A DNA stretch of 64,000 nucleotides from Lepisosteus oculatus. Lineage: Eukaryota; Chordata; Actinopteri; Semionotiformes; Lepisosteidae. The notes below the pieces were generated by a model. The model had not been told where the DNA came from. It worked only from the letters and a program-made list of their open reading frames with translations, and did not search any database. Location: contig NC_090706.1 in NCBI RefSeq assembly GCF_040954835.1, forward strand, positions 24,561,148 to 24,625,147, given 5' to 3'. Below, piece by piece: positions 42,001 to 51,527 of this stretch. Both the position numbers and the translations under genes were made by a program. Numbering within the stretch: the stretch's first letter is position 1; each line of letters starts with the position of its first letter.

Positions 42001-44306
42001 CTTAGGTCACTGCAAGAAAAAGGCCACACTTAGTCAATTTTCTGTGCATTCCATAATGCCTCGAATGTCACCAGAAGCAAGGGAGAGGACCATTGACATG
42101 CTGCAGGCAGGCATGCCATGTGCCAGTGTTGCCAGACACTATGGAGTAAGCCGCTCCACTGTGTCACAACTGCAAAGAAGGTTTCAGCAGACCAGCGGGA
42201 CAGATGATTGTCCAAGACCTGGTCACCCTCGAGTGACCACACCAGAGCAGGACCGACACATCAGACTGGTCCATCTGAGAGACCGTTTTAGATCTGCCAA
42301 TCTTACTGCTGCTGAAACTGCCAGCAGACACAATTCCCACATCAGTGACAGGACAGTGAGGCTCCATGCTGCTGGCCTTAGAGCAAGGCGACCTGTCAGA
42401 GGCCCTCTGCTCACACCTCCTAGACGTCACACCCGACTGGCTTGGGCCAGACAGAGGCTGTGATGGACTCATCAGCAGTGGCATCAGGTCCTCTTCACGA
42501 ATGAGTCACTCTTCAGCTTGTTCCATGCAGACGGGAGGGCATGAGTGTGGAGGAGGAGGTGTTGCATTTCTTTTTTCCATCAGAATTTATTCATTATGAA
42601 TGAATACTGCAATAAATATTTCCTGATTTCTTATTTGATTCAAATTTGCTGCCTTGGCAACTAAGCAATTGCTTGGCTTTGCTTTATCCGGACACTCTCG
42701 GGAAGTGCAAAAGAAGGAAAACACAGGATCCACTGGACAAGAAAATAAATACCTGTGTCTACTGATGGGCTAAAGATAGGGCTGAAGAAAAACAATACAC
42801 AAAAACTTGGCATGGCACTAAGGATGCATAAAATGTAAAGCATTCAGGTAGTAAATATTTCATGGTTTCTATGCAGAAAAATCTAAAAGCTAAATATAGT
42901 GACAGCTGTTATGCGAATATAGCAATCGAGAAGAGGGAAGATGACTACAAATGTTTCATACAACCAGGAATTCAAACATTTCAGAGCCAGAATTATCATG
43001 CAGCAGAAGACTCAGTCCTGTGTCTTCACGGGGTATGAAAAATGATATTTTAGACATTTAAATACCATAATACTACAATTAATAATATAAAACGGACAGA
43101 TAGTGGGAAAATATACAGTGGTGAGAATTTTCTGAATTTCTGCATAAATGTTCAGACATTTAATGTTGGATCATTTTGATCGATAAATGAATGAAAAAGT
43201 ATATCATTGTGTGTGTTATTTGTTTTATTGGGTTGCCTTTATCTATTTTTATGACTTAGATGAAGATCTGATTACATTTAGGTCACATTTATACAGAAAA
43301 TCTGAAAATTACTTTCTAGCACCACTGTAGTGTGGTTAGCAAAATGTATTACCACCTGTTTGACAGTTTGAATGTCTTAATTGTTAATAAGATTTTTACT
43401 ATGGAGAAAAAAAACTACATTAGTGTTAGCCCTACAATTGTATGGTAGGGGTCAGAGAGAAACTATGACCTAAGGCAATTATTTTTATGGACAAAGAGGT
43501 TCTGGAGTTCTGCAGCCAGTGATGTCAAGAATTAATCAATAAAACATGGAAAGAGTCTGCTCACCTCAACTTCCTGAGACTGCTGGGTGAGGTCACAAGG
43601 AGGTTTCATGGCTTTTGGTCGTGTGGCGAGCCAGTAAGCTATTATAGCCGCCAGTGCTCCGATGCCCATGAGTGTGGAAGCAGGGAGAGAGTGGAAGAAT
43701 TGGCTGAACTCATCCAATTCTGGCAGCCTTAGACTACGTAGAATCTCCTGAGCCTGCATCTTCTCCATCAGCGAATTACTGATCTCTGCCCAGGAGAGAG
43801 AAACATGCACCACACCCTGTGATGGCGGCACATATTCAATACATAGACAACAACCTTGAGTGTGTTGAAGGGCACTACTCAATAATCCTCTCATTTGTTT
43901 CCACAGGAGAAACTAATTCCTTAATTGATTAATTGTACTCATTAAGTAATTAAGGATATGCCAGTAACTGATCCCTGCAATGCTGAGAAAAGGAAGAGTT
44001 ATAAGTTGTGCAACAGCACAGTTATTTAGAATGAATTACACTATTTCTAAAAACAAAACTGGTAAAACTGCTCCCTTTTTATGAAGCCATAACAGAGTCA
44101 AGCACTTTGGTAAAACAGCTTGACATGTCAACGTCCATTTTTAACATGGTAAGGGCTCTGATAATAAAGGCATCAAAGTTAAAAAACACTATTAAACAGT
44201 GTAAAATCAATTGGTATATACAGGTATAGAATATAACAGTAATGAAGTTTGAAATGAAGTTTGTAATGAAATATGGCATCTTAAAGTACAGGTACACTTC
44301 AAATGC

Positions 44307-44346
<40 letters not shown>

Positions 44347-47300
44347 TTCTTACACTTATATAGCGCTTTTCTGGACACTCCACTCAAAGTGCTTTACAGG
44401 TAATGGGGACTCCCCTCCACCACCATATTACCATATTACCACCATAACACCATATTACCCAAGGAAGTCTCTACAACTGCAATGTTGTACTTTTTCTCTT
44501 TGTTATTAGTTTTAGCATGAAATTAACTTCTGTTTATTTTCCTTTGCAGACACCCATACTAATTTTTTAAAAATCTATAAATTTACTTGAAACTAGTTTA
44601 TTAGTAACCCTTTAATGAAATAATAGGCTATATCAGACTATACCCTTGATATTAAAATCAGAACTATAGTCTCACTTACCTAGTTTACACTCTCAAACAC
44701 CTTTTCAATGAATTGTGGAATTAAGATGTATGTAACAACCTCTTGAATACTTACGACTATTGTGACTAAAGAAAATTCAACATCCCATACATTACAAAAA
44801 ACATTTAAATTTGATAATTTTATAATTGAAAAATAAAATAAAAATAAAAATGAAATGTAGGTACCGTAGAGCTGTTACTTGCAGTCAATGTAAGAGAACC
44901 TACAGTATACGAAATGCCCTCACCAGAGAACAGTCTATTTCACATTTAGTTTTATTCCTTAAAGCCCTTTAAAATTGACTGCCTGTAGAAAAACTGCACA
45001 ACCACAAAGTGAATTCAGTACACTTGATTATGAGATTTCAATAGTGTTACTAATGACACATGCCAGACTAGAGATAAGAAGAGAAACTGATTCAAAGTTC
45101 AAAGTTTTTTTCTCCACAGTTTACACACGGGATAAAGACAAACTTGGCAACTAACTCAAGCACAGTGTCTGATGCTTACTGTGTTTGATTTATAGTGAAA
45201 TATGTACATTTATAGTACTTCTGAAAGGTATATATAATGTATTTTTTTAGCATTTTAGGATTTTTACATAGAATATTATCCCTTCCATATTATTTGGACA
45301 CACTAGTGAAAGGGTTTTTTTTTATTCCCAAGTAAAACCTAGACACCAACACTTCAAATCAAAGCCACTTTGTCACTTTGCTACCACACAGTGCTGCTTA
45401 GGTCACACAACCAGTAATGTCTTGAGTAATGCAAGAACGAAGTCCCTTTCAACACTTACTTCAAAGAGAAAGGGACACCTTCTATAACCTTGTTAGAGAG
45501 AGACTTGAGAAATGATTTACAGGCTGGACATTGTCTTACTGAGAGCTGTAATGAGGGCTACACATTAACAAAATACTGTTATCTTTTCAAAAGGGCAACC
45601 TAGGGATTCCTGAAAATGTATGTGGCATTCTGCTTATTATTATTATATGGAATGAGAGCCAAGTCTTTTAGTTAGAGCAATCACAACAGTTAGGGCAAGG
45701 ATCAACAACGTTTTCAGGAAGAGTGCCAAAAGTCTGCAATGTCTGCTTTGAATACTGGAATCTACAGTTTCTTTGTGCAGTACACTACATAAATAAATGC
45801 AGTAGAAACATAAATAAATAGGTAATGGCTCAGTCTTTCATATATCTAACTTGCAGTTTTTGCTGGTCATAATTATGAAACTCTATGGTTGTAACCGTAA
45901 CATTTCTGAAAGTTCATGAAATACTTTGAGATGACTTGATGTTTTCTCTAGTTTGAGATACACATTCTGAGTAGCAATTTAGGGATTTGGTTTTGGACCA
46001 AAACGTTCACATTCTTTTAAGTATTATGTGTTAGGCTCACTTTAATTTCTTTCTTAGTCAATTGTGTGAAATATATGTCAGAACATGACATGAAAACGGA
46101 TACCTTGCCCAGTAAAATGTCTTAATGTACTACAATACGCTCTGTGCCAGAAGTTGCCCACCCCTGAGTTAGAGGGTGTTTATTTTGTTTGGGCATGCCA
46201 CAGTTCAGTTGGAAAATTTGCTTATGAAAATGCTGCTTGTGGCTGGAAAAACTGGCCCCAAGTATGAGAGGGTATTAAATAATGCATTCTGAAACATCTG
46301 CATTCTTTAATGAATAACAATATCAAAAGGTTAAATAAAAGACGCATTACCATGAGGATGCTGATACATCTATGTCTGTAAAAATTTCAGTTGATAAAAT
46401 GTTCCTCTATGAACACAGAGCTACAGCTAAAACCCCAATGAGACCTGTTATATTAATTTGCTAATCATGAATAGGGTAAAAATAACTCCACATCGTAACA
46501 CAGTTATAGCACATTCAGCAGAACTGTGGAATCAGCACATCATGGGCCATAGATCCATAGAAGACTCAATATTTATACACACAGAATATTCATCTAATGT
46601 TTCAGATGAAAATCATTAACTGAAGCTGGGAAAAAGCTAATGCTGCACTGCCTGATATATCTCATTGTATAGTCGAACCTTGACGAATTCCAAAATAAAT
46701 TTTATGTCTAAAAGTACATATATGGACTAGTGTGGAATATGGTACATTATTTGTGTTCAGCCTTTGGGCCTATACAGTGCATAACTGTACCAGCACTGCT
46801 TAACTTCAGCAGAACCAACTGACACAATGTCTGAAATATCGCTTGATAGGATTTCATGTACAATCTGGCCAAAATCATATCAATTCATTTTATGAATTTC
46901 TTAAAGATTTAAGATTGCATATATAAGATAATAAAATTATTTTAAGAAAAATTGTTTAGATACATTTTAGTTATACAGGACAGTATCATAATCTATTCCA
47001 AATGATAAATTGATTTAAGCCATTTCTAAAAGCCATTAATTATTATATACATTTCGTTCATGGTTCTATCAAACACAAAAAAGATATTAATAAAACTATT
47101 TGATTTCACTTCACCAATAAATGTGTTTTGTTTACAAAAACATTCACTTCTTTCAACACTTCTTGTATTATTACCTACTTACCTAATGGTTTTGAGAATG
47201 ATTACTTTTCAAACTAGTTCATTAACAAGAAAATAAAACAACAATGACATTCAACATTTCTTCATTAATAAAAATAGCCAATGAGTCTAAAAAGCCCCCC

Positions 47301-50300
47301 TTCCTTGTGTGTGTGTGTGTGTGGGGGGGGGGTTAAAATGTTGTATCGGCTGCATGATTGGATCATATAGGATCATTAATCTTTGTCTTTTCAAAGCCCC
47401 TCTTTATTATGTAAAAGACGTCACTGTTATATGTTATGTTGCAACCACATTTCCTTTCAAAGCAAACTATTTTGTAATGTTTTGTAATGTTAGTAATGTT
47501 ATTACAAGGCTTTGGAAAACTTACTTTTCTTTATAAACCTATGGCAGAAATGTGGTCCCTTTTGAGGGCTGTCGAGGTTATATTTCAACTAACAGGGAAA
47601 TCAACAGTAAACAGCAACAGAGTATTGACCTTGTTATCTTAAATGATTTGCCCTATTCATTTCCCTGGAACCATTTCCAGGTGAAAGTAGGTCCAGCAGT
47701 CACGAGAGGCTACCTTTCATTAGCAAAGCCTGGTTCATGGACAGAACTCTATACGCAAGCAAACATCAGGCCATCCTGTGTGGCCACACTTTTCAGTTAT
47801 TTCTTTGTTCCAACACCCCCAGCATCATTTGAATATTTAGCAGAACTGATATTCTTAAATTCTTAAATGGGGAAAAGGGCTGCGTATGACTTTCAAAAGT
47901 AGGAGTCAGGCAAAAAACAGATCATATCTGGCCTGACTCCCACATCTCTCCTCATCTACAAACTGACAGGAGCAATTAGGATTCCCTACTACAGGATTAC
48001 AACCTATTACCAAAGATAGACTGCTGGCCAGAGGTAATCCTGCTGTTTATTTTTACTTTTATGGTCTTCAGACATTAAATTGTTTTCTTCTCAGCAATAT
48101 CAGCTGTCCTACAAATTATTTTATTAAATATCAATTAATTTAAATCTCATCAAGTTACTAAAAAATACATACAGAGGAATGTCATATGAGTTCAAGACAT
48201 GTCAACAAGTGTTTTATTTGTTAACAAGGGCACCTACAGTAAACCATAAAGATTCTAAGGGTGGGCTTCTCTCCTCATCTTTATAGTGTTACAGCTTTAG
48301 GTGACTGAGTAGTGTCTCTTGGATTTTAGATAAAGTTTGTGACACTTGGCAGAGTAAACATTATTTGTTTACTTCTAGCTTCAAAGCCGAGAGGATGTTT
48401 GCTGAGGTCTACAGGGTCCCTTCAGCAAAAACAATTTGAAAGTTTACCTTGGTATACAGTACCTATGTAAGTTATGAGTTAAAGATTGTCAAGGAGCAGT
48501 ACAGAAATACACAATTTAAGATCACACTAACAGCACAGAGAGACGGAAATGAGAAAAAAAATAAGAAGCAGGGAACAAGAAGAGGAAAGACAAGAGTCCC
48601 TACTTTATGATCATCTAAACCAAACCTGATTACAGCTAAGTATTTGAACCTTGCTAGAGAGAGTGTATGTTTTTAGGGAATTTAGGTTTCCTTGGTAAAA
48701 GATACCTCAGTTCCTGCTTAGGGTGTACTTTTATGGATAGGGATATTTGCTCCCATTTATTTAGTGGCATCCGGGGTGCAGAGAGAAAGATTTAATTGCA
48801 GGTTGCATTGTATTTAGATAGAAGGAAGCTTATCTCTTATGTGGCCTCTGTGGGCATTAAAGAGTTTAATGCTTAGTAGCCGTCTGGGGTTTACTGGGTG
48901 ACCAGAATGTTAGGCCTCTGACACACCTTGTTTGTAAATACTGTACATAGAGTAACTTATGTGTTGTATGTTTTGTTGTGTATAGTGTAGTTTGTGTCTT
49001 GTCATTGTAATCAATATTTGTTAAACCAAGTGTGCCTGGATTATTATTCCTCTCCCTCTCGCCAAAGCTGTGCCAGAGAACAAAGAATTCACGTGCCACT
49101 GATTATACCAAACACTCAGGTATATTTTGGAGAAATCACTTACAAGTTGGGGGTTATGAATAATAATTTCACTTATTGACTTAAGCGCTTGGTCAAATCC
49201 TGATTTTCACCATTTTCATAACCCCCCCCCATAGCTAACAATAGTATATTATATTCTGTATGCTTGTTGTGGTAAATCATGGGAAAATGCAATAAAGAGC
49301 ATCAATGCACAATTTTAAATTAAGGTAAACTACAGAACAATATGGTGCAATAGACTGATGACACAGAATCTTGGAAACTGACAAAACACATTATGAGTAT
49401 AGGAAAAGCAGGGCAAAATAGGAAACATTTAGGTAGGTTTAGCAGAGTGAACTTTCATAAGGAAAACATGGCAGAGGTCATGAGTTTGATCTTGGGTCTT
49501 GTTACTAGGCACAAGTGACTAGGATTCCCCAAGTGGCAGAGTGTTGGCAGGGGGCAGAGCTGGAATTATCTGGGTAAGGATCTCTATGAACATCTGGTTT
49601 GACGTCCTGTGAATGGCAGTGAAGTCATTGAGAGATTCACCACTCATTCAATCAGCACAAGCTTTCCCACAAGACACTGTGGAACTTGGAGTGTGCCAAA
49701 GACATGTAAGATGGGCAATTGTGATTGTTGTGAGCAAAAAAGGTAAAGAAAACCATTAGTGATTCCAACATGGCTGGACAGAAAATGAAAAATTGGGAAC
49801 AGAATGCTCTAAAAGATCACTTACTGGTACCAAGATCGGGACATATCCTGTTCGTTTGAATAGGTTAAACCGGGAAACAAATTCTGAAGGATGAAAGCAG
49901 GGAGAATGTACTGCAATACACTCAACTGTGTATCATTTAATAAATATAATAGGTGGGATAATGAAACATATATGAATTAATGTTTTCTAGGACATACAAC
50001 TATTTAGATAAGCCTTGCAATGATGTAAACTCATTTTTTTACATCTCATCTGATTTATTGAAAAACAAACAAATTTAACAATAATTCAAATTTAGATCAA
50101 GAAGTAGTAGGGAGTAAAGACTATTGAGCTTTGGAAGTATCTCTGCAGTCCAAACAGTAAATGATAAATGTTTGTTTACTAAAATATCAGGCATACTTCA
50201 AGAACCAATAGTAATGAAATCAATGCCTAGATCTAGCTACATAACTAGAAACTGTCCTTCACCTTAAGCCTGTTCATTACTTTTGTCAAACATTTCCCAA

Positions 50301-51516
50301 ACTGAAAAAAATCTTCTGATATGTTCTTCTGTTTATAAAAGGAAAATGCTTGGACGAATACAACATTATAACAGATAAACTGATACAAATGAAGAAAAAG
50401 ACGTCTAACTTAATCTTTATCTCGAACAGAGAAAGTGGTCGGAAAATAGCCACTCTAGATCACTGTTTCAGTACCGATGGCCACTGGACAGCTCCTCTGA
50501 GTCACGCTTGCCTCTCTTAGATGCGCTAGGCTAACAGCAGGCCATCCACCATGCGACAAGCACACTAAAGGTATTGTTGCAAACTACATGGGCTAGTTTT
50601 ATTAATATATGTCTTACAATATAATGTCTTAAGCATTAGTTTTTATTTTCTTTATAGTAAATACACGATCAGAAAGGTTATTTTGAAAATCCGTCCAAAA
50701 AAGAACAAAAGTAAAAACATTTGAACACATTAAATATTTTGAATGAAACAATGTTGACGTCGGTAGCATTGCCCCCGTGCTATTAGTGGGAAGGCTAAAT
50801 ATAATTAATAAAGAGATAACGGAATGTAAGCACCGGCTTATGCTAAGAATCACAATGGCACAGTCGCGTTTTGCAGCCTCTCTAAAGTGCATATAATTAT
50901 AGTTTAGACATTTATTTTACTGTTAAAACCCGTTCATACTGTAGGAGAAACGATTATATGTTTTAAGCTTACCCCATTTGTTTTAAAACATTATAAAGAA
51001 TGGGTTGCTATTGTTCCTTGTATACCGGTTCCTGCAGTGTGCATCTCCGTAGCAATGTGCATCATGCTGATGCAAGCATCCGGCGAGAAATCAGCTATTG
51101 CCTTAGTAAAAGTGGTAAGAAATGCTGTAGCCGCATTAGGCTATACATTCGTTTCTCAGTTTAGGCCTGTGTAAATCATTGAGTTCAAAGCACGATGTCA
51201 GCGCAAAATAATCAGACCACGCTCAATTATATAAATATTTTCTACAAAATCCAAGTGTAACGTCCATTATTTTCAGTGAAATATCAACCTTTACATAATA
51301 CATGAGTACTATTATGTTAAGCGTAAGCTTTGAAAGTCAAAAAGCCGGTATCCACGACAGAAAATCCCCGTTATTTCCCATTTGCTTCACTTCTTCAATA
51401 AATAACAATAAACATCCTTAACTGTAGTCTCGAAGAAAGGATGTACGAGCAGATAATGCAATAAGCTTACCTAGCACGATCCAAATAGACCCAGATACAA
51501 GGACGAAGGCAAGCAT
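20915..51516 (-). CDS. acsl6: ACSL6, long-chain acyl-CoA synthetase 6 (complete, 21 coding exons, 722 aa)
   Basis: Exons in transcript order: 51471-51516, 43565-43785, 40964-41078, 40022-40086, 38465-38566, 37495-37594, 36444-36622, 35830-35862, 35022-35073, 33712-33785, 32557-32634, 29398-29532, 29168-29302, 28554-28649, 28245-28317, 24801-24889, 23443-23559, 22944-23087, 22459-22560, 21772-21843, 20915-21055. The enzyme joins CoA to long-chain and polyunsaturated fatty acids using ATP, at ER, outer mitochondrial or plasma membranes (family knowledge). Visible features are a membrane segment at about 52-69, the ATP/AMP motif FTSGTTGNPKG at 299-309, an F-type gate exon (330-355), YGQTE (482-486), TGD (562-564), [14 protein letters not shown] (578-591) and the C-terminal TPTLKAKR (695-702). 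The segments GLHSFEQ and the end ISM are ACSL6-like rather than ACSL1- or ACSL5-like. Every junction is GT-AG and phase-consistent, with no disabling change seen. Confidence 0.96.
21190..21520 (-). repeat. tRNA-derived SINE, copy 3 (minus orientation, ACSL6 intron 20)
   Basis: It runs from 'attcatccattttctaactg' (tail) through 'ggacaccagtccattgcagg' to 'ctaccatgcagccc' (head). B-box-like GGTTCAATTCC is recognisable in complement as 'ggaattgaactc' near 21457. Confidence 0.78.
21772..21843 (-). CDS. acsl6: ACSL6 coding exon 20
   Basis: 72 nt. It encodes [20 protein letters not shown] and then SFEQ. The GLHSFEQ sequence is the ACSL6 version (ACSL1 and ACSL5 differ here). The acceptor is tgtaaag|GAA. 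Confidence 0.95.
22459..22560 (-). CDS. acsl6: ACSL6 coding exon 19
   Basis: 102 nt. It encodes [20 protein letters not shown] and then [14 protein letters not shown]. The acceptor is tttttacag|TCC and the donor AAA|gtaagc. Confidence 0.95.
22944..23087 (-). CDS. acsl6: ACSL6 coding exon 18 (linker / domain hinge)
   Basis: 144 nt. It encodes [20 protein letters not shown] and continues to [22 protein letters not shown] is the linker between the large N-terminal and small C-terminal domains. Confidence 0.97.
23443..23559 (-). CDS. acsl6: ACSL6 coding exon 17 (TGD motif)
   Basis: 117 nt. It encodes [20 protein letters not shown] and then [19 protein letters not shown]. Asp564 in TGD is the expected ribose/AMP ligand. 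The acceptor is tatgcag|GTG and the donor CCT|gtaagt. Confidence 0.97.
23786..24200. repeat. Unclassified dispersed repeat in ACSL6 intron 16
   Basis: It includes 'tctccaagcgctttatagta', 'gagctttagggcatagcaag', 'ggctgcaaggtgggtcag' and 'ccatcgaaaaccttgtaggt'. These phrases are familiar from interspersed repeats in fish genomes, but I cannot assign the family. Boundaries are approximate. Confidence 0.4.
24801..24889 (-). CDS. acsl6: ACSL6 coding exon 16
   Basis: 89 nt. It encodes (G)[20 protein letters not shown] and then YFASKGEGE. The acceptor is tttcag|GC and the donor GAG|gtgaga. Confidence 0.96.
25100..26045 (-). repeat. Old retroelement remnant, possibly Penelope-like, in ACSL6 intron 15
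   Basis: On the minus strand a region of different composition from its surroundings ends in 'ctgaggaaagcttcatggct', about 20 bases, then 'ttttcagcgtggaatt'. That tail matches the family of the foldback element at 16794-16917 and the copy at 60205. Only short broken frames remain. Assignment to Penelope-like elements is inferred from the tail. Confidence 0.35.
28245..28317 (-). CDS. acsl6: ACSL6 coding exon 15 (YGQTE motif)
   Basis: 73 nt. It encodes [20 protein letters not shown] and then DWTS plus one base of Gly. YGQTE is the adenine/Mg-binding signature. The acceptor is gctgtag|GTC and the donor TCAG|gtgagc. Confidence 0.97.
28554..28649 (-). CDS. acsl6: ACSL6 coding exon 14
   Basis: 96 nt. 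It encodes [20 protein letters not shown] and then [12 protein letters not shown]. The VTGAAP segment belongs to the adenylate-binding core. Confidence 0.96.
29168..29302 (-). CDS. acsl6: ACSL6 coding exon 13
   Basis: 135 nt. It encodes [20 protein letters not shown] through [12 protein letters not shown]. The acceptor is ttttacag|ATC and the donor CAG|gtgtga. Confidence 0.96.
29398..29532 (-). CDS. acsl6: ACSL6 coding exon 12
   Basis: 135 nt. It starts [20 protein letters not shown] and ends [10 protein letters not shown]. The acceptor is tacctag|TCT and the donor AAG|gtgaga. Confidence 0.96.
31584..31888 (-). repeat. tRNA-derived SINE of a second family (minus orientation, ACSL6 intron 11)
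   Basis: On the minus strand it begins with an A-box-like TAGTTCAGATGG and then a B-box-like GGGTTCAATCCC about 45 nt later. An unrelated body of about 230 nt follows. It has no similarity in the body to the ATGG-tailed family. Confidence 0.65.
32557..32634 (-). CDS. acsl6: ACSL6 coding exon 11 (fatty-acid gate, F-type)
   Basis: 78 nt. It encodes [20 protein letters not shown] and then FERLIQ. In mammals this position is filled by one of two mutually exclusive 78-nt exons, with a Phe- or a Tyr-gate. The [10 protein letters not shown] sequence here is the Phe version. I could not find the Tyr version in the flanking introns. Confidence 0.96.
33712..33785 (-). CDS. acsl6: ACSL6 coding exon 10
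   Basis: 74 nt. It completes the motif as (G)[19 protein letters not shown] and ends LKVTE. The conserved Lys of the motif is residue 308. The acceptor is ttctag|GA and the donor GAG|gtaggt. Confidence 0.96.
35022..35073 (-). CDS. acsl6: ACSL6 coding exon 9 (start of the ATP/AMP motif)
   Basis: 52 nt. It encodes [17 protein letters not shown] plus one base of Gly305. The Ser/Thr/Gly-rich loop binds the ATP phosphates in the adenylate-forming superfamily. The acceptor is gtgtag|CCT. Confidence 0.95.
35830..35862 (-). CDS. acsl6: ACSL6 coding exon 8 (33-nt micro-exon)
   Basis: It encodes [11 protein letters not shown], aligning residue for residue with the 11-aa linker just before PPQPDDL in ACSL6. 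The acceptor is ttccctccag|ACT and the donor CTG|gtaagt. It was placed by length, phase and splice sites, because its sequence is poorly conserved. Confidence 0.88.
36444..36622 (-). CDS. acsl6: ACSL6 coding exon 7
   Basis: 179 nt. It begins with CG, completing an Ala codon, and continues [20 protein letters not shown], then ERKETPGLK and onward to IKEVE. The donor is GAG|gtagga. Confidence 0.95.
36735..36910 (+). repeat. Possible diverged tRNA-like SINE (ACSL6 intron 6)
   Basis: It opens 'tagcgttagcagttacggtg' and has a degraded B-box-like 'aggttggaacc' about 30 nt later. The GC level is higher than in the flanking intron. Family and ends are uncertain. Confidence 0.35.
36945..37055. repeat. 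Tandem duplication, unit of about 50 bp, two copies plus a partial third
   Basis: The unit 'tgagatatacagtata...catgtaggcag' recurs as 'tgagatatacagtata...catgtagccag', and 'tgagatacctgtatat' starts a third copy. It lies in ACSL6 intron 6 and is rich in TACAGTA/TATACAG words. Confidence 0.75.
37495..37594 (-). CDS. acsl6: ACSL6 coding exon 6
   Basis: 100 nt. It encodes [20 protein letters not shown] and then [13 protein letters not shown] plus one base. PLYDTLGP is a family signature. Confidence 0.96.
38465..38566 (-). CDS. acsl6: ACSL6 coding exon 5
   Basis: 102 nt, phase 0 at both ends. It encodes [15 protein letters not shown] through [12 protein letters not shown], a block conserved in the long-chain synthetases. 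The acceptor is cttctag|GTT and the donor AGAG|gtgagg. Confidence 0.94.
38908..39140 (-). repeat. tRNA-derived SINE of a third type (minus orientation, ACSL6 intron 4)
   Basis: On the minus strand, 'agcatagtggataagtcttt' (A-box-like) is followed by 'ggttgtgggtttgatttg' (B-box-like) and a body of about 170 nt. This resembles a tRNA-derived head. Confidence 0.55.
40022..40086 (-). CDS. acsl6: ACSL6 coding exon 4
   Basis: 65 nt. It encodes (G)[21 protein letters not shown]. The split Gly is completed by GA from this exon. The acceptor is tgagcag|GA and the donor GGAG|gtgagt. Confidence 0.95.
40964..41078 (-). CDS. acsl6: ACSL6 coding exon 3
   Basis: 115 nt. It encodes [11 protein letters not shown]...[23 protein letters not shown] plus one base of a Gly codon. 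The YEVFQRGL block is typical of ACSL1/5/6. The acceptor is ccatacag|CAC and the donor GCTG|gtgtgt. Confidence 0.95.
41317..41690 (-). repeat. tRNA-derived SINE, copy 4 (minus orientation, ACSL6 intron 2)
   Basis: It starts with an (ATCC)n tail at 41317-41336, then 'ttttctaactgctttatcta', and ends near the Tc1-like element. It is the best-preserved tail of the family in this window. Confidence 0.8.
41764..42583 (+). mobile_element. Tc1-like DNA transposon, internally deleted (820 bp), ACSL6 intron 2
   Basis: Terminal inverted repeats at 41764-41784 and 42563-42583 are perfect 21-bp reverse complements beginning CTGATGG. Between them is the 5' part of a Tc1/mariner-type transposase. The sequence jumps from the first catalytic block straight into the right terminus, so the rest of the gene (second Asp and the Asp/Glu of the DDE triad) is deleted. 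The left flank ends in TA but the right flank is AA, so the TA duplication is not intact on both sides. It is non-autonomous. Confidence 0.88.
41960..42560 (+). pseudogene. Broken Tc1-like transposase
   Basis: The open frame 41960-42463 contains [19 protein letters not shown] followed by the helix-turn-helix [20 protein letters not shown], a paired-like DNA-binding domain, and [10 protein letters not shown]. The family start is probably the Met at 42057, which would make the upstream codons untranslated. A TGA at 42462 interrupts the frame just before [20 protein letters not shown]. There the first catalytic Asp of the usual FTDES is Asn. A second stop follows and the catalytic core is missing after about 42560. 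Confidence 0.85.
43565..43785 (-). CDS. acsl6: ACSL6 coding exon 2 (membrane anchor)
   Basis: The acceptor tgggcag|AG opens 221 nt that encode residues 16-89, including [18 protein letters not shown] and the hydrophobic stretch [17 protein letters not shown] (about 52-68). Met25 corresponds to the start of shorter mammalian isoforms. The donor is GAG|gtgagc. Confidence 0.95.
44311..44346. repeat. (AAT)12 microsatellite
   Basis: An uninterrupted AAT/ATA trinucleotide tract in ACSL6 intron 1, directly followed by a dispersed repeat. Confidence 0.95.
44347..44460 (+). repeat. Dispersed repeat fragment beginning at the AAT tract
   Basis: 'ttcttacacttatatagcgc' followed by 'actcaaagtgctttacaggt' and 'ggactcccctccaccacc' is a word set seen in interspersed repeats of fish. 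The adjacent microsatellite is probably its expanded end. Confidence 0.45.
47306..47332 (+). repeat. (GT)n followed by a G10 run
   Basis: About eight GT units run straight into ten consecutive G in ACSL6 intron 1. Confidence 0.9.
49010..49222 (+). repeat. Dispersed repeat family A, copy 1 (ACSL6 intron 1)
   Basis: It aligns over about 210 bp, in reverse orientation, with 56281-56490. Shared words include 'agctgtgccagagaacaaa', 'tgattata', 'caagtt' and the end 'ttcaccattttcataac'. It may be an LTR or a SINE body; no coding content is seen. Confidence 0.7.
51471..51516 (-). CDS. acsl6: ACSL6 coding exon 1
   Basis: It encodes [15 protein letters not shown] plus one base of Glu16 and ends at the donor CTAG|gtaagc. 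It matches the hydrophobic N-terminus of the long human isoform (MLTFFLVSGG...). The ATG at 51514-51516 has G at -3. An out-of-frame ATG lies 11 nt upstream. Confidence 0.9.
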
Positions 51517-51527
51517 CTCTCGCACAT
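51471..51527 (-). CDS. Overlapping upstream ORF in ACSL6 exon 1 (18 codons)
   Basis: An ATG at 51525-51527, 11 nt upstream of and out of frame with the ACSL6 start, opens [18 protein letters not shown]. It ends with a TAG formed by the last three bases of exon 1. Its context is weak (T at -3, T at +4), so leaky scanning is expected. It may lower translation of the long isoform and leave Met25 as an alternative start. Confidence 0.4.
   Translation of the reverse strand: MCERCLPSSLYLGLFGSC

Noticed and set aside
47552..47866. 104-codon plus-strand frame in ACSL6 intron 1
   Set aside because: No domain, no splice signals and no related sequence recognised. Likely a chance frame.
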